In this document: positions 1 through 9,524 of the stretch, piece by piece
Position numbering within the stretch: position 1 is the first letter of the stretch
How the letters are laid out: each line of letters begins with the position of its first letter
NCBI GenBank assembly: GCA_944390195.1
Contig: CALXOZ010000003.1
Span: 1 to 64,000 of the forward strand
Source: an uncultured Alphaproteobacteria bacterium
GTDB taxonomy: Bacteria; Pseudomonadota; Alphaproteobacteria; CAAGCB01; CAG-977
Direction of reading: 5' to 3'
Length of the DNA stretch: 64,000 nucleotides
Program-made: the position numbers and the translations under genes
Notes under the pieces: generated by a model
Databases searched by the model: none
What the model saw: the letters and a program-made list of their open reading frames with translations, nothing else
Told to the model about the DNA's origin: nothing

Positions 1-75
1 GAAGGCTTGCGTTTTGCTATTCGTGAAGGCGGTCGTACGGTCGGCGCCGGCGTCGTTGCTAAAATTATTGAGTAA
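1..75 (+). CDS. tuf: Elongation factor Tu, C-terminal end (partial)
   Basis: Only the last 24 residues are present, reading EGLRFAIREGGRTVGAGVVA and a short tail before a TAA stop. This is the characteristic end of EF-Tu, the GTPase that delivers aminoacyl-tRNA to the ribosome. The rest lies before the window. It precedes rpsJ by 15 bases, the usual tuf-rpsJ junction in alphaproteobacteria, so it is probably cotranscribed with the S10 operon. Confidence 0.95.
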   Translation, partial: EGLRFAIREGGRTVGAGVVAKIIE

Positions 76-90
76 TAGAGGAAATTGATC

Positions 91-399
91 ATGGAAGGTC
101 AAAATATTAGAATTCGTCTGAAAGCTTTCGACCATAGGTTGTTAGATCAGTCGACACGCGAGATTGTAAACACGGCAAAACGCACTGGAGCGCAAATTTG
201 TGGTCCAATTCCCTTGCCAACTCGCATAGAAAAGTTTACAGTGAACCGTTCGCCGCACGTTGATAAGAAGTCGCGCGAACAGTTTGAAATCCGTACTCAT
301 AAAAGAGTACTTGACATCATCGATCCGACTCCGCAGACGGTTGATGCTTTAATGAAGCTCGATTTGGCTGCCGGTGTTGACGTCGAAATTAAACTTTAA
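91..399 (+). CDS. rpsJ: 30S ribosomal protein S10
   Basis: S10 belongs to the 30S head and also serves as NusE in transcription antitermination. The protein is 102 residues, the family's normal length, starting [16 protein letters not shown] and containing the GPIPLPT segment. An in-frame TTG lies six bases upstream, but the ATG is preferred because AGAGGA sits 8 bases before it. First gene of the S10 operon, followed by rplC after 15 bases. Confidence 0.97.
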   Translation: MEGQNIRIRLKAFDHRLLDQSTREIVNTAKRTGAQICGPIPLPTRIEKFTVNRSPHVDKKSREQFEIRTHKRVLDIIDPTPQTVDALMKLDLAAGVDVEIKL

Positions 400-414
400 A
401 GGATAAAAAGAGCC

Positions 415-1140
415 ATGCGTAGTGGTCTTATCGCTGAAAAAATGGGCATGACTCGCCTTTTTACGGAAGACGGGACACATGTTCCCGTCACCGTGTTAAA
501 GGTTGAGGGATGCGAAGTCGTCTCTGTCCGCACGAAGGACAAAGATGGATATGTAGCGTTGCAGTTAGGCTTTGGTAAAGCGAAAACGAATCGCGTATCT
601 AAAGCGGTTCGCGGGCATTTTGCAAAAGCGAATGTTGAACTGAAACGTAAGTTAGTGGAATTCCGGGTTAGTGAGGATTGTGTTCTCAACCCCGGCGATG
701 AATTGTCCGCGAATCATTTTATTGCCGGTCAATTCGTTGATGTAGTCGGCACCTCGATAGGTAAAGGATATGCCGGCGGTATGAAGCGGCATAATTTTGC
801 CGGTCTTGAAGCTACACACGGTGTATCCATATCACACCGTTCATTAGGTTCTACGGGTAACCGTCAGGATCCGGGTCGTGTCTTCAAGGGAAAGAAAATG
901 CCTGGACATTTAGGGGCAGAACGTGTCACAGTCCAGAACCTGAAAGTTATCGCGACGGATGCAGATCGTGGTTTAATCATGGTCAAAGGCGCCGTTCCGG
1001 GATTTGAAGGGGCGTATGTTTTGATTAAGGATGCTGTAAAAAAAGCTCTTCCGAAGGAAGTTCCTATGCCGGCGGGTTTGAAAGCCAAAGCGGCAGTTAA
1101 GGAAGAAAGTGCTGCAGCTTCTGAAGAAGTGAAGGAATAA
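415..1140 (+). CDS. rplC: 50S ribosomal protein L3
   Basis: L3 is an early-assembly 50S protein whose loop reaches the peptidyl transferase centre. The 241 residues include the family motif [20 protein letters not shown] and the GHLG that follows. It is longer than E. coli L3 (209) because of a C-terminal tail rich in Ala, Lys and Glu (from about residue 222), which is common in alphaproteobacteria. The stop codon shares one base with the ATG of rplD, so the two are probably translationally coupled. Confidence 0.97.
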   Translation: MRSGLIAEKMGMTRLFTEDGTHVPVTVLKVEGCEVVSVRTKDKDGYVALQLGFGKAKTNRVSKAVRGHFAKANVELKRKLVEFRVSEDCVLNPGDELSANHFIAGQFVDVVGTSIGKGYAGGMKRHNFAGLEATHGVSISHRSLGSTGNRQDPGRVFKGKKMPGHLGAERVTVQNLKVIATDADRGLIMVKGAVPGFEGAYVLIKDAVKKALPKEVPMPAGLKAKAAVKEESAAASEEVKE

Positions 1141-1766
1141 TGGCGATGAAATGTGATATCGTCAATTTAGATAACCAGAACGTTGGTTCGATAGAACTTT
1201 CAGACAGTGTTTTTGCTGTCGAAGTTCGTTCGGATATATTAAGCCGCGTTGTGAATTGGCAGTTGGCTAACCGTCGTGCGGGAACGCATAAGACGAAAAC
1301 GATTGCTGAAGTCAGCGGTACAACAAAGAAGCCTTATAAACAGAAAGGTACAGGTCGTGCCCGTCAAGGTTCCTTGCGTGCAACTCAGTTCCGTGGTGGT
1401 GGAATCTGCTTTGGTCCGGTTGTTCGTTCTCATGAACAGGATTTGCCGAAAAAGATTCGTCGTTTAGGGATGCGTTGCGCTTTGTCGGCAAAGGCGAAAG
1501 ACGGTAAGTTGGTGGTTGTTGATGCTCTGAAGTTACCGGAAGTAAAAACTCAGAATTTACTTTCGAAAATGGAAAAGATGGGATTGAAATCTGCTTTATT
1601 CATCAGCGGCTCTGAAGTCGATCATAATTTTTCTATGTCTGCGCGCAATATCGTCGGTATTGATGTGTTACCGCAACAAGGGGCTAATGTTTATGATATT
1701 CTACGTCGCGATACTTTGGTTTTAACTAAGGAAGCGGCAGAGAATTTGGAGGCTCGACTGAAATGA
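1140..1766 (+). CDS. rplD: 50S ribosomal protein L4
   Basis: L4 lines the exit tunnel with an extended loop and in some bacteria represses the S10 operon. The 208 residues contain the conserved loop [15 protein letters not shown]-like segment (around residue 66) and [14 protein letters not shown]. The start overlaps the rplC stop by one base; a second ATG two codons later is possible. The 3' end overlaps rplW by four bases. Confidence 0.97.
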   Translation: MAMKCDIVNLDNQNVGSIELSDSVFAVEVRSDILSRVVNWQLANRRAGTHKTKTIAEVSGTTKKPYKQKGTGRARQGSLRATQFRGGGICFGPVVRSHEQDLPKKIRRLGMRCALSAKAKDGKLVVVDALKLPEVKTQNLLSKMEKMGLKSALFISGSEVDHNFSMSARNIVGIDVLPQQGANVYDILRRDTLVLTKEAAENLEARLK

Positions 1767-2074
1767 GTAAGCCAGAAGAAAAAGTAACAGAAAAAATGTA
1801 CGATACACTTTTACATCCTGTTATCACAGAGAAGGCAATGAAAGGTTCTGAAAATGGTCAGGTAACTTTTCGTGTTCCTTTGACGGCGACGAAAACAGAT
1901 GTTAAAGCAGCTGTCGAAGCTTTGTTCAGTGTAAAAGTAAAATCTGTCAATACCGTTCGTATTAACGGGAAAACGAAACGTTTCCGTGGAACGGTTGGTA
2001 AACGTAGCGATTTCAAGAAAGCGATTGTTACCTTGGCAGAAGGTCACAATATTGATTTTACGACGGGGGTTTAA
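1763..2074 (+). CDS. rplW: 50S ribosomal protein L23
   Basis: L23 sits at the tunnel exit and docks trigger factor and SRP. The 103 residues contain the family core [11 protein letters not shown] and [17 protein letters not shown]. Its ATG overlaps the rplD stop in an ATGA arrangement. A short N-terminal extension ([12 protein letters not shown]) precedes the conserved core, so an internal start at the ATG at 1796 is conceivable. Confidence 0.96.
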   Translation: MSKPEEKVTEKMYDTLLHPVITEKAMKGSENGQVTFRVPLTATKTDVKAAVEALFSVKVKSVNTVRINGKTKRFRGTVGKRSDFKKAIVTLAEGHNIDFTTGV

Positions 2075-2077
2075 GAA

Positions 2078-2917
2078 ATGGCGTTAAAAACGTTTAAAGC
2101 GGTAACACCCAGCCGGAGACACCTCGTTTTAGTTGAACGGAGTGATCTTTATAAAGGTGGACCCGTTAAGGAACTGACCGAAGGTTTAAATAAAACTGGT
2201 GGTCGTAACAATCAGGGGCGTATTACCAGCCGTCGTATGGGCGGTGGTCATAAACGTCGTTATCGTTTCATTGATTTCAGACGTGATAAGTTTGATATGA
2301 ATGCGACAGTGGAACGTTTGGAATACGATCCGAACCGTACGGCTTTTATCGCATTAATCAAATATGAAGATGGTGAACGTTCATACATATTGGCACCGCA
2401 ACGTTTACAGGTTGGTGATGTGATTGTTTCCGGTGAAAAAGTTGATATTAAACCGGGGAATGCCATGTTGTTGAAAAACATGCCTGTTGGAACGGTTGTT
2501 CATAATGTAGAATTAAATCCTGGTCGCGGTGGTCAAGTTGCTCGTTCTGCTGGTTGCTATGCACAGTTGATCGGTAAGGATGCCGGTTATGCTCAGCTGC
2601 GTTTAAATTCAGGGGAATTGCGTTTGGTTCGCGGTGAGTGTATGGCTTCTGTTGGAGCCGTATCCAATCCGGATAAACAGAATGAAGACGGCGGCAAGGC
2701 GGGACGTTCACGTTGGTTGGGAATTCGTCCTTCTGTTCGCGGTGTTGCAATGAACCCAGTTGATCACCCGTTAGGTGGTGGTGAAGGTCGCAGCTCAGGT
2801 GGACGTCATCCGGTTACCCCGTGGGGTAAATGTACAAAAGGTAAGAAGACGCGTACAAATAAGAAGACTAATGTCTTTATTATGCGTAGTCGTCACGCTT
2901 CGAAGAAAAAAGCTTGA
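2078..2917 (+). CDS. rplB: 50S ribosomal protein L2
   Basis: L2 is required for subunit association and for peptidyl transferase assembly. The 279 residues match the family along their whole length, with [25 protein letters not shown] and [10 protein letters not shown]. The functionally important His (position 229 in mature E. coli numbering) is retained in NPVDHP, but the next residue but one, normally His, is Leu (DHPL instead of DHPH). The gene starts 4 bases after rplW. Confidence 0.97.
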   Translation: MALKTFKAVTPSRRHLVLVERSDLYKGGPVKELTEGLNKTGGRNNQGRITSRRMGGGHKRRYRFIDFRRDKFDMNATVERLEYDPNRTAFIALIKYEDGERSYILAPQRLQVGDVIVSGEKVDIKPGNAMLLKNMPVGTVVHNVELNPGRGGQVARSAGCYAQLIGKDAGYAQLRLNSGELRLVRGECMASVGAVSNPDKQNEDGGKAGRSRWLGIRPSVRGVAMNPVDHPLGGGEGRSSGGRHPVTPWGKCTKGKKTRTNKKTNVFIMRSRHASKKKA

Positions 2918-2935
2918 TTAGGAGGGTAGTAGATT

Positions 2936-3214
2936 ATGTCTCGTTCCGTTTGGAAAGGCCCCTTTGTTGACGGTTACCTTCTGAAGAAAGCAGAAAAGGT
3001 ACGTGAATCGGGTCGAAATGAAGTCATTAAGACTTGGTCGCGCCGTTCAACCATTCTTCCGCAATTTGTGGGTTTGACTTTTGGCGTATATAACGGTAAA
3101 AAGTTTATTCCTGTCCTGGTTACTGAAAATATGATCGGTCATAAGATGGGCGAATTTGCTCCGACCCGTACATTTTTTGGTCATGCAGGCGATAACAAAG
3201 CCAAGAAGGGCTAA
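2936..3214 (+). CDS. rpsS: 30S ribosomal protein S19
   Basis: S19 lies in the 30S head near the A-site finger. The 92 residues begin [18 protein letters not shown] and contain [14 protein letters not shown] and the [15 protein letters not shown] segment, all family signatures. A strong AGGAGG-type ribosome binding site precedes the ATG. Part of the S10 operon between rplB and rplV. Confidence 0.97.
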   Translation: MSRSVWKGPFVDGYLLKKAEKVRESGRNEVIKTWSRRSTILPQFVGLTFGVYNGKKFIPVLVTENMIGHKMGEFAPTRTFFGHAGDNKAKKG

Positions 3215-3219
3215 AGAAC

Positions 3220-3585
3220 ATGGTAGCGAAAAAAGAAATTAAGAAAGCAATGGCTTGCGGCAATACGATTCGTAGTAGCACGCGTAAATTGAATGTTGTA
3301 GCTGCTTCGATTCGTGGTATGGAGGTCGGGAAAGCTTTAACACAGTTAAGTTTTTCACCGCGCCGTGTTGCAGGCGAAGTAAAAAAAGTATTACAGTCGG
3401 CGATTGCTAATGCTGAAAATAATCACAACATGGATGTTGACAAACTGGTTGTAGCCGAAGCATATGTTGGCAAGGCACTGGTTATGAAACGTTGGCGTGC
3501 ACGTGCTCGCGGGCGCGCTGGTCGTGTTGAAAAGATGTTTTCCAACCTGACAGTTGTTGTACGCGAAAACGAGGAGAACCGTTAA
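3220..3585 (+). CDS. rplV: 50S ribosomal protein L22
   Basis: L22 contributes the second tunnel-constriction loop next to L4. The 121 residues include [19 protein letters not shown] and the basic loop [17 protein letters not shown] near the C-terminus. The gene begins 5 bases after rpsS and ends one base before the rpsC start. Confidence 0.97.
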   Translation: MVAKKEIKKAMACGNTIRSSTRKLNVVAASIRGMEVGKALTQLSFSPRRVAGEVKKVLQSAIANAENNHNMDVDKLVVAEAYVGKALVMKRWRARARGRAGRVEKMFSNLTVVVRENEENR

Positions 3586-3586
3586 G

Positions 3587-4258
3587 ATGGGGCAGAAAGT
3601 TAACCCGATTGGTTTACGTTTGGGAATTAACCGTACTTGGGATTCCCGTTGGTTTGCAGATGCTGATTATGCGAAACAGCTTCATGAAGATTTCAAGATT
3701 CGTGAATATCTGAAAAAGAAGTTAGCTTTGGCAGGGATCAGCCGCGTAATTGTTGAACGTCCGGCAAAGAAGGCTCGCATAACGATACATTCAGCCCGTC
3801 CCGGTGTGGTGATTGGAAAAAAAGGTCAAGATATTGACGTTTTAAAAAATGAACTGCAGAAAATGACAGGCGGAGAAGTTCATCTTAATATTGTTGAAGT
3901 GCGCAAGCCTGAAGTGGATGCACAGTTGGTTGCTGAAAGTATAGCTCAGCAATTAGAACGCCGTGTGTCTTTCCGCCGTGCGATGAAACGCTCTGTTCAA
4001 TCTGCGATGCGCCAAGGTGCGGAAGGAATCCGCATAAATTGTGGCGGTCGTTTGGGCGGTGCTGAGATTGCTCGTGTGGAATGGTATAGAGAAGGGCGTG
4101 TTCCCCTGCATACGCTGCGTGCGGATGTGGATTATGGAGTATCGACTGCGCATACGACATACGGTGCCTGTGGTGTAAAAGTATGGATTTTCAAAGGCGA
4201 AATTCTGGCTCATGACCCAATGGCACAGGATAAACGTCTGTCGGACGCTCAACGCTAG
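3587..4258 (+). CDS. rpsC: 30S ribosomal protein S3
   Basis: S3 forms part of the mRNA entry helicase site. From the chosen ATG the protein is 223 residues beginning [20 protein letters not shown], with a KH domain ([19 protein letters not shown], about residues 65-85) and the C-terminal [14 protein letters not shown] motif. The open frame continues 11 codons upstream into rplV, but GAGGAG lies 10 bases before this ATG and the family always starts MGQKVNP. Confidence 0.97.
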   Translation: MGQKVNPIGLRLGINRTWDSRWFADADYAKQLHEDFKIREYLKKKLALAGISRVIVERPAKKARITIHSARPGVVIGKKGQDIDVLKNELQKMTGGEVHLNIVEVRKPEVDAQLVAESIAQQLERRVSFRRAMKRSVQSAMRQGAEGIRINCGGRLGGAEIARVEWYREGRVPLHTLRADVDYGVSTAHTTYGACGVKVWIFKGEILAHDPMAQDKRLSDAQR

Positions 4259-4275
4259 GAAAGGGCAAGTAAAAG

Positions 4276-4698
4276 ATGTTAAGTCCTAAAAGAACAAAAT
4301 TCCGCAAACAGTTTAAAGGCCGTATTCACGGTGTGGCTAAAGGCGGAACAACATTAGCTTTCGGATCCTATGGTCTGAAAGCTATGGAGCCGGAACGGGT
4401 AACGGCTCGTCAAATTGAAGCGGCTCGTCGAGCAATTGTACGTCATATGAAGCGCCAAGGGCGTTTTTGGTTGCGTATGTTCCCGGATGTTCCTGTTTCA
4501 AAGAAACCTCCTGAAGTTCGTCAGGGTAAAGGAAAAGGGAATCCTGAATTTTGGGTTTGCCGTATTAAACCGGGTCGCATCATGTTTGAAATTGATGGTG
4601 TATCTGAAAAAACTGCGCGTGAAGCTTTTGAATTAGCTGCCGCTAAGTTGCCGATCAAGGCGCGTTTTGTTTCCCGCAGCGTTGTTGAGGAGGCTTAA
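4276..4698 (+). CDS. rplP: 50S ribosomal protein L16
   Basis: L16 organises the A-site tRNA binding region of the 50S. The 140 residues start [16 protein letters not shown], with [21 protein letters not shown] and the [10 protein letters not shown] segment. Length and motifs are normal. Followed 3 bases later by rpmC. Confidence 0.97.
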   Translation: MLSPKRTKFRKQFKGRIHGVAKGGTTLAFGSYGLKAMEPERVTARQIEAARRAIVRHMKRQGRFWLRMFPDVPVSKKPPEVRQGKGKGNPEFWVCRIKPGRIMFEIDGVSEKTAREAFELAAAKLPIKARFVSRSVVEEA

Positions 4699-4701
4699 AT
4701 T

Positions 4702-4908
4702 ATGGCTAAAATTAAAGATTTGCGTGCAAAGACTGATGATGAGTTGAACGAACAGATTATTGCTTTGAAAAAGGAAAGCATGAATCTTCGTTTTCAGCAG
4801 AGCGGAGGTCAGTTGACAAATACAGCGCGTATTCGTCAAGTGAAGCGTGAAGTTGCTCAGATCAAGACACTTTTATCGGAACGCAAAACGGGGTCTAAGG
4901 AGAAATAA
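4702..4908 (+). CDS. rpmC: 50S ribosomal protein L29
   Basis: L29 is a small helical hairpin at the tunnel exit. The 68 residues show the typical two-helix pattern: [19 protein letters not shown] followed by [20 protein letters not shown]. Between rplP and rpsQ as expected in the S10 operon. Confidence 0.95.
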   Translation: MAKIKDLRAKTDDELNEQIIALKKESMNLRFQQSGGQLTNTARIRQVKREVAQIKTLLSERKTGSKEK

Positions 4909-4910
4909 AG

Positions 4911-5147
4911 ATGCCCAGACGTATATTACAGGGTGTAGTTGTTAGTGACAAAATGGACAAGACAGTCGTTGTAAAAGTCGAACGTCGAGTTATGCACCCG
5001 ATTTATAAAAAGTTTATCCGGCGTTCAAAAAAGTACGCCGCTCATGACGAGCAGAACCAGTTTAAAGTGGGTGATGTAGTTCGTATTCGTGAATGCGTCC
5101 CTGTTTCCAAGACAAAAACTTGGGAAGTATTGGTTGACGCCGTTTAA
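4911..5147 (+). CDS. rpsQ: 30S ribosomal protein S17
   Basis: S17 is an OB-fold protein that binds 16S rRNA helix 11. The 78 residues contain the signature [19 protein letters not shown] and the [19 protein letters not shown] ending. Last gene of the S10 operon as conventionally drawn; there is no terminator before rplN, so the spc genes are probably in the same transcript. Confidence 0.96.
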   Translation: MPRRILQGVVVSDKMDKTVVVKVERRVMHPIYKKFIRRSKKYAAHDEQNQFKVGDVVRIRECVPVSKTKTWEVLVDAV

Positions 5148-5170
5148 TAGGGAAGTAAAGGAATTATCCT

Positions 5171-5539
5171 ATGATTCAAATGCAAAGCAACCTGGATGTC
5201 GCTGATAATTCTGGTGCGCGTAAAGTAGAGTGCATCAAAGTATTAGGTGGATCCAAACGTAAGACGGCATCAGTCGGCGACGTTATTGTTGTTTCTGTCA
5301 AGGAAGCGATACCGCGCGGACGTGTCAAAAAGGGTGATGTTCACCGCGCAGTTATCGTGCGTACCACAAAGGAAATCCGGCGTACGGATGGCAGTGCGAT
5401 TCGATTTGATTCGAATGCTGCTGTCTTGATAAACAAGGACGGAGAACCGATCGGTACCCGTATTTTTGGCCCGGTGACAAGGGAACTGCGTGCAAAGAAA
5501 TATATGAAAATCATTTCTTTAGCACCTGAAGTAATTTAA
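5171..5539 (+). CDS. rplN: 50S ribosomal protein L14
   Basis: L14 forms part of intersubunit bridges. The 122 residues have the normal length and start [20 protein letters not shown]; the [21 protein letters not shown] and [13 protein letters not shown] segments are conserved. First gene of the spc part of the cluster. Confidence 0.97.
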   Translation: MIQMQSNLDVADNSGARKVECIKVLGGSKRKTASVGDVIVVSVKEAIPRGRVKKGDVHRAVIVRTTKEIRRTDGSAIRFDSNAAVLINKDGEPIGTRIFGPVTRELRAKKYMKIISLAPEVI

Positions 5540-5551
5540 TAGAGGGTCAAA

Positions 5552-5866
5552 ATGAAAATTAAAAAAGGTGATCAAGTCATTGTAACGACTGGACGTGATA
5601 AAGGTAAGCAGGGTGAAGTTTTACATGCTATGCCGAAAACGAACAAAGTCGTTGTACAAGGTGTGAATGTTGTTAAATGCCATACCCGTCCTTCTCAGAC
5701 GAATGCGGGGGGGATAATAACGAAGGAAGCTCCGATTGATGTTTCCAATGTTGCATTGGTTGATCCGGAGACAGGGAAAGCGACTCGTGTCGGGTTGAAG
5801 ATCGTTGACGGGGAAAAAGTTCGCGTCGCAAAGAAATCCGGTAAAGTCATCCCCGTTAAGAAATAG
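5552..5866 (+). CDS. rplX: 50S ribosomal protein L24
   Basis: L24 initiates 50S assembly. The 104 residues begin with a KOW motif ([20 protein letters not shown], residues 4-23) and contain [18 protein letters not shown] and [17 protein letters not shown], all family features. Confidence 0.96.
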   Translation: MKIKKGDQVIVTTGRDKGKQGEVLHAMPKTNKVVVQGVNVVKCHTRPSQTNAGGIITKEAPIDVSNVALVDPETGKATRVGLKIVDGEKVRVAKKSGKVIPVKK

Positions 5867-5877
5867 GAGAAGGTAAT

Positions 5878-6423
5878 ATGGCAAGACTTTATGATCATTA
5901 TAAGAAAGTAATTCGTCCTAAGCTGGAAAAGGAATTCGGATATAAGAATCCGATGGAAATTCCCCGTTTAGAAAAGATTGTGATCAACATGGGTGTCGGT
6001 CGTGATGCTGTTGAGGATCGGAAGGCTGTTGAATCGGCTGTACGTGATTTGACGGCTATAGCCGGTCAAAAGCCAGTGGTTACCTATGCAAAGAAATCCA
6101 TTGCAGCGTTTAAGTTGCGTGAAGGAATGCCGATTGGTTGCAAAGTAACATTGCGTCGTGAACGTATGTATGAATTCTTGGATCGTTTGGTAACGATGGC
6201 TTTGCCCCGTGTGCGCGATTTTCGTGGAATTTCAAATAAAAGCTTTGACGGCAGGGGAAACTATGCTATGGGTTTAAAGGAACAGATTGTTTTCTTGGAA
6301 ATAGATTATGATTCTGTTGATAAAATTCGTGGTTTGGATATAGTATTCTGCACATCGGCAAAGACTGACAAAGAAGCGAAAGCTCTTTTAGCCGGTTTTG
6401 ATATGCCGTTTGCGAAAAATTAG
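5878..6423 (+). CDS. rplE: 50S ribosomal protein L5
   Basis: L5 binds 5S rRNA in the central protuberance. The 181 residues contain [13 protein letters not shown], the [20 protein letters not shown] loop and [19 protein letters not shown], which define the family. The ATG follows a GGAGAAGG-type ribosome binding site. Confidence 0.97.
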   Translation: MARLYDHYKKVIRPKLEKEFGYKNPMEIPRLEKIVINMGVGRDAVEDRKAVESAVRDLTAIAGQKPVVTYAKKSIAAFKLREGMPIGCKVTLRRERMYEFLDRLVTMALPRVRDFRGISNKSFDGRGNYAMGLKEQIVFLEIDYDSVDKIRGLDIVFCTSAKTDKEAKALLAGFDMPFAKN

Positions 6424-6443
6424 AGCGATTGGAGAAATATAAT

Positions 6444-6749
6444 ATGGCAAAAACAAGTTCCATTGAACGCAACAAGAAACGTGAACGTCTGGCTAAACAA
6501 TATAAAGCTCGTCGTGACGCTCTTAAAGCCAAAATTAAAGATCGCTCTCTTTCTGAAGAAGAACGTTTTGATGCGGTTTTGAAGTTAGCTGAATTGCCTC
6601 GCAATTCTTCCTTCACCCGTGTTCATTTGCGTTGCGAATTGACAGGTCGTTCTCGCGGTAATTACCGCAAGTTCAGACTGTCCCGTATTATGTTGAGGGA
6701 TTTGGCTTCTCGTGGTCAAATTCCCGGCATGGTTAAGTCTAGTTGGTAA
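6444..6749 (+). CDS. rpsN: 30S ribosomal protein S14, zinc-free type
   Basis: S14 assembles late in the 30S head. From the chosen ATG the protein is 101 residues ([20 protein letters not shown]), the length of the long form that lacks the zinc-binding Cys pairs. The conserved ending [20 protein letters not shown] is present. A TTG 15 bases upstream is in frame, but GGAGAAA sits correctly for the ATG. Confidence 0.96.
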   Translation: MAKTSSIERNKKRERLAKQYKARRDALKAKIKDRSLSEEERFDAVLKLAELPRNSSFTRVHLRCELTGRSRGNYRKFRLSRIMLRDLASRGQIPGMVKSSW

Positions 6750-6776
6750 CATTAAGTTAGGTAAGGAGATACTACC

Positions 6777-7175
6777 ATGTCATTTTCCGATCCGTTGGGA
6801 GATATGCTGACCCGTATTCGTAACGGTCAGCAGGCTCGCAAGAGCGACATTACAGTGCCTGCGTCTAAGTTGCGTGAAAGCGTTTTGGATGTTTTGAAGC
6901 GTGAAGGCTTCATACGCGGTTATTCACGTGTAACTATTCGTAAAGGCATTGACGAAATTAAAATCGAATTGAAATATTATGAAGGACGTCCAGTCATCAG
7001 TGAAATATCGCGTGTATCAACGCCGGGACGTCGCGTTTATTCCCGTGTTAAAGATTTGCAGAAGTTTTATAACGGGTTGGGTATTTCTGTTTTATCGACA
7101 CCGCAAGGTGTTATGTCTGATCATGAAGCTCGTCAAGCCAATGTCGGCGGCGAAGTTTTGTGCAAGGTATTCTAA
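6777..7175 (+). CDS. rpsH: 30S ribosomal protein S8
   Basis: S8 binds the central 16S domain and, in enterobacteria, represses the spc operon. The 132 residues begin [20 protein letters not shown] and end with the conserved [18 protein letters not shown] region. AAGGAG precedes the start. Confidence 0.97.
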   Translation: MSFSDPLGDMLTRIRNGQQARKSDITVPASKLRESVLDVLKREGFIRGYSRVTIRKGIDEIKIELKYYEGRPVISEISRVSTPGRRVYSRVKDLQKFYNGLGISVLSTPQGVMSDHEARQANVGGEVLCKVF

Positions 7176-7189
7176 GAGGGGGATTTTAC

Positions 7190-7726
7190 ATGTCACGTGT
7201 TGGTAAATACCCTGTTATTGTTCCTGCGGGCGTTACAGTTGATTTGAAAGGTCAACATGTAAAAGTAAAAGGAAAGTTGGGTGAACTGGAATATACGGCA
7301 GCCGATGATGTTGATTTGAAAGTGGAAGAAAACAAATTATGGGTTGCTCCGCGTAAGTCGGAAACAGGAATAAATCGCTCTTCTTGGGGAACGACAAGAG
7401 CTCGTTTAAATAACCTTGTTAAAGGGGTTAATGAAGGTTTTTCCAAGAAATTGGAAATAAACGGTGTCGGTTATAAAGCACAGGTTCAAGGTAAGATTTT
7501 AAAAATGAGTCTTGGTTTCAGCCATGATATTGATTTTGAAATTCCTAACGGGTTGAAAGTTGTGTGTGCAACACCGACAAATGTCGAAATATCAGGGATT
7601 GATAAGCAGGAAGTCGGTCAATTTGCCGCAATTATTCGTGCTAAACGTCCTCCGGAACCGTATAAAGGGAAGGGGATAAAGTACGAAGGCGAATTTATCC
7701 TGCGTAAAGAAGGTAAGAAGAAGTAA
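7190..7726 (+). CDS. rplF: 50S ribosomal protein L6
   Basis: L6 supports the factor-binding region of the 50S. From the chosen ATG it is 178 residues starting [19 protein letters not shown], with the C-terminal signature [19 protein letters not shown]. The frame is open upstream into rpsH, but GAGGGGG is well placed for this ATG and the family starts MSRVGK. Confidence 0.97.
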   Translation: MSRVGKYPVIVPAGVTVDLKGQHVKVKGKLGELEYTAADDVDLKVEENKLWVAPRKSETGINRSSWGTTRARLNNLVKGVNEGFSKKLEINGVGYKAQVQGKILKMSLGFSHDIDFEIPNGLKVVCATPTNVEISGIDKQEVGQFAAIIRAKRPPEPYKGKGIKYEGEFILRKEGKKK

Positions 7727-7739
7727 AGGGAAACGAAAG

Positions 7740-8102
7740 ATGAGTAAGGCAAGATTACAATTTGAAGGCCGTCGTATCCGTACCCGTGCTTCCCTGCGGC
7801 GTAAATCCGCCGGACGTTTGCGTTTATCCGTATTTCGTTCGGGACAGCATATTTACGGGCAGGTCATTGACGATAAGGAAGGCAAGACTTTGGTCGCCGC
7901 TTCTACAGTGGAAAAAGAAGTTAAGGCTTCTGTTAAAAATGGTGCTACAGTTGCAGCCGCTGCCGTTGTTGGCAAGCTGATTGCGGAACGTGCTCTGGCA
8001 GCCGGTGTCAAAGAAGTGTGTTTTGACCGCGGCGGGTATGTTTATCACGGTCGCGTGAAAGCTTTGGCGGAAGCAGCTCGTGAAGCCGGTTTGTCATTCT
8101 AA
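7740..8102 (+). CDS. rplR: 50S ribosomal protein L18
   Basis: L18 binds 5S rRNA with L5. The 120 residues contain the N-terminal basic stretch, [18 protein letters not shown], and the C-terminal [26 protein letters not shown], both typical. Follows rplF by 13 bases. Confidence 0.97.
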   Translation: MSKARLQFEGRRIRTRASLRRKSAGRLRLSVFRSGQHIYGQVIDDKEGKTLVAASTVEKEVKASVKNGATVAAAAVVGKLIAERALAAGVKEVCFDRGGYVYHGRVKALAEAAREAGLSF

Positions 8103-8116
8103 AGGAAAAGGTAATT

Positions 8117-8734
8117 ATGGCACGCACACCTAATACAGAACGCCGTCGTGGCGGCGATAAAGAACGTGAAAACGATCGTGAACGTATGGATGTACGTTCA
8201 GAACGTGATCGCGATATGGATGAAATTGTTGATAAACTTGTGTACGTCAATCGTGTGGCAAAAACCGTAAAGGGCGGTCGTCGTATGGCTTTCGCAGCTT
8301 TGGTCGTTGTCGGCGATCAACGTGGTCGTGTCGGTTTTGCTTCTGGGAAGGCGCGTGAAGTGCCTGAAGCAATTCGCAAGGCTACTGAAAAAGCAAAGCG
8401 CGAAATGATTCGCATTCCTTTGCGTGAAGGGCGTACATTGCATCATGACGTACGTGGAAGTTTCGGAGCTGGTGAAGTCGTTTTAAGAACTGCTCCCGCC
8501 GGTACCGGAATCATTGCCGGTGGTCCGATGCGCGCTGTTTTTGAAACAATGGGGATTCAAGATATTGTTGCAAAGTCCATTGGTTCTCAAAATCCGCATA
8601 ATATGATTAAAGCAACCTTTGCGGCGTTGAAAACAGTGAATTCTCCTCGTATGATAGCGGCAAAACGCGGTAAAAAAGTCGGCGATGTCGTAGCGGCTCG
8701 TGACGGTTCTACGTTTGCCCCTGTAAAGGAGTAA
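8117..8734 (+). CDS. rpsE: 30S ribosomal protein S5
   Basis: S5 shapes the decoding region and mRNA entry site. The core is standard: [20 protein letters not shown], the [18 protein letters not shown] region and [17 protein letters not shown]. At 205 residues it is longer than E. coli S5 (167), because of an Arg/Glu/Asp-rich N-terminal extension of about 35 residues before the S5 domain, as seen in other alphaproteobacteria. Confidence 0.97.
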   Translation: MARTPNTERRRGGDKERENDRERMDVRSERDRDMDEIVDKLVYVNRVAKTVKGGRRMAFAALVVVGDQRGRVGFASGKAREVPEAIRKATEKAKREMIRIPLREGRTLHHDVRGSFGAGEVVLRTAPAGTGIIAGGPMRAVFETMGIQDIVAKSIGSQNPHNMIKATFAALKTVNSPRMIAAKRGKKVGDVVAARDGSTFAPVKE

Positions 8735-8737
8735 AAA

Positions 8738-8929
8738 ATGGCTGATACAGCAAAGACAATTAAAATCAAACAGACAGGAAGCCTTATCGGAGCAACAAAA
8801 GTTCAACGCGCTACAATGGCGGGGCTGGGGCTGAAGAAAATGAATGCTGAAAAAATATTGCAGGATACTCCTGCTATAAGAGGCATGATTACTAAGGTTG
8901 CTCATTTGGTGACTGTGGTTGAAGAATAA
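8738..8929 (+). CDS. rpmD: 50S ribosomal protein L30
   Basis: L30 is a short protein that stabilises 23S domain II. The 63 residues contain IKIKQTGSLIGATKVQRATM and the GLGLKKMN loop typical of the bacterial form. It follows rpsE by three bases. Confidence 0.95.
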   Translation: MADTAKTIKIKQTGSLIGATKVQRATMAGLGLKKMNAEKILQDTPAIRGMITKVAHLVTVVEE

Positions 8930-8986
8930 TAAGCATCTCGTGCGTTGATTTAAGCGACGCACGACTTAATTAAGCGAGTTAAAAAG

Positions 8987-9445
8987 ATGAAATTAAATGA
9001 AATTCGTGATAACGACGGTGCCCGTAAGGCTCGTATGCGTATTTGCCGCGGCATTGGTAGCGGTAAAGGGAAAACCGGCGGTCGCGGCGGCAAAGGTCAA
9101 ACTGCTCGTACAGGGGTGGCTATAAATGGTTTCGAAGGGGGGCAAATGCCTCTTTACCGTCGTTTGCCAAAACGTGGTTTTAATAACATTTTTGCCAATA
9201 AATATGCAGAAATTAATTTAGGGCGTTTACAGGCTGCGATTGATAAAGGGTTAATTGATTCTTCAAAAGAAATCGATGTTGCTGTTTTGTGCCAAGCCGG
9301 TGTAATAAAACAAGGTTACAATGGTTTGCGTTTACTTGGAAACGGTGAATTGAAAGCAAAGATAACAGTTAAGGTTGCTGGAATCACAAAATCGGCAAAA
9401 GCTGTTGTTGAAAATAACGGCGGTCAGGTTATTATTGCAGAATAA
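8987..9445 (+). CDS. rplO: 50S ribosomal protein L15
   Basis: L15 is a late 50S assembly protein. The 152 residues start [19 protein letters not shown] and hold the Gly-rich [18 protein letters not shown] stretch and [17 protein letters not shown], both diagnostic. A 57-base gap separates it from rpmD. Confidence 0.97.
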   Translation: MKLNEIRDNDGARKARMRICRGIGSGKGKTGGRGGKGQTARTGVAINGFEGGQMPLYRRLPKRGFNNIFANKYAEINLGRLQAAIDKGLIDSSKEIDVAVLCQAGVIKQGYNGLRLLGNGELKAKITVKVAGITKSAKAVVENNGGQVIIAE

Positions 9446-9459
9446 TTAATAAGTAAATT

Positions 9460-9488
9460 GTAAAAGAGGGAGAAATACCCTCTTTTAC
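9460..9488 (+). terminator. Perfect hairpin between rplO and secY
   Basis: An 11-bp perfect inverted repeat (GTAAAAGAGGG / CCCTCTTTTAC) with a 7-base loop lies in the only long gap of the spc operon. A few bases later comes a T-rich but interrupted stretch. It could be a partial terminator that lowers secY output relative to the ribosomal genes, or an RNA processing or stability site. The hairpin is directly visible; its function is inferred. Confidence 0.55.
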
Positions 9489-9524
9489 TTGTGTGTGTTT
9501 TATTTTTTTATGAAAGAATAAAGA

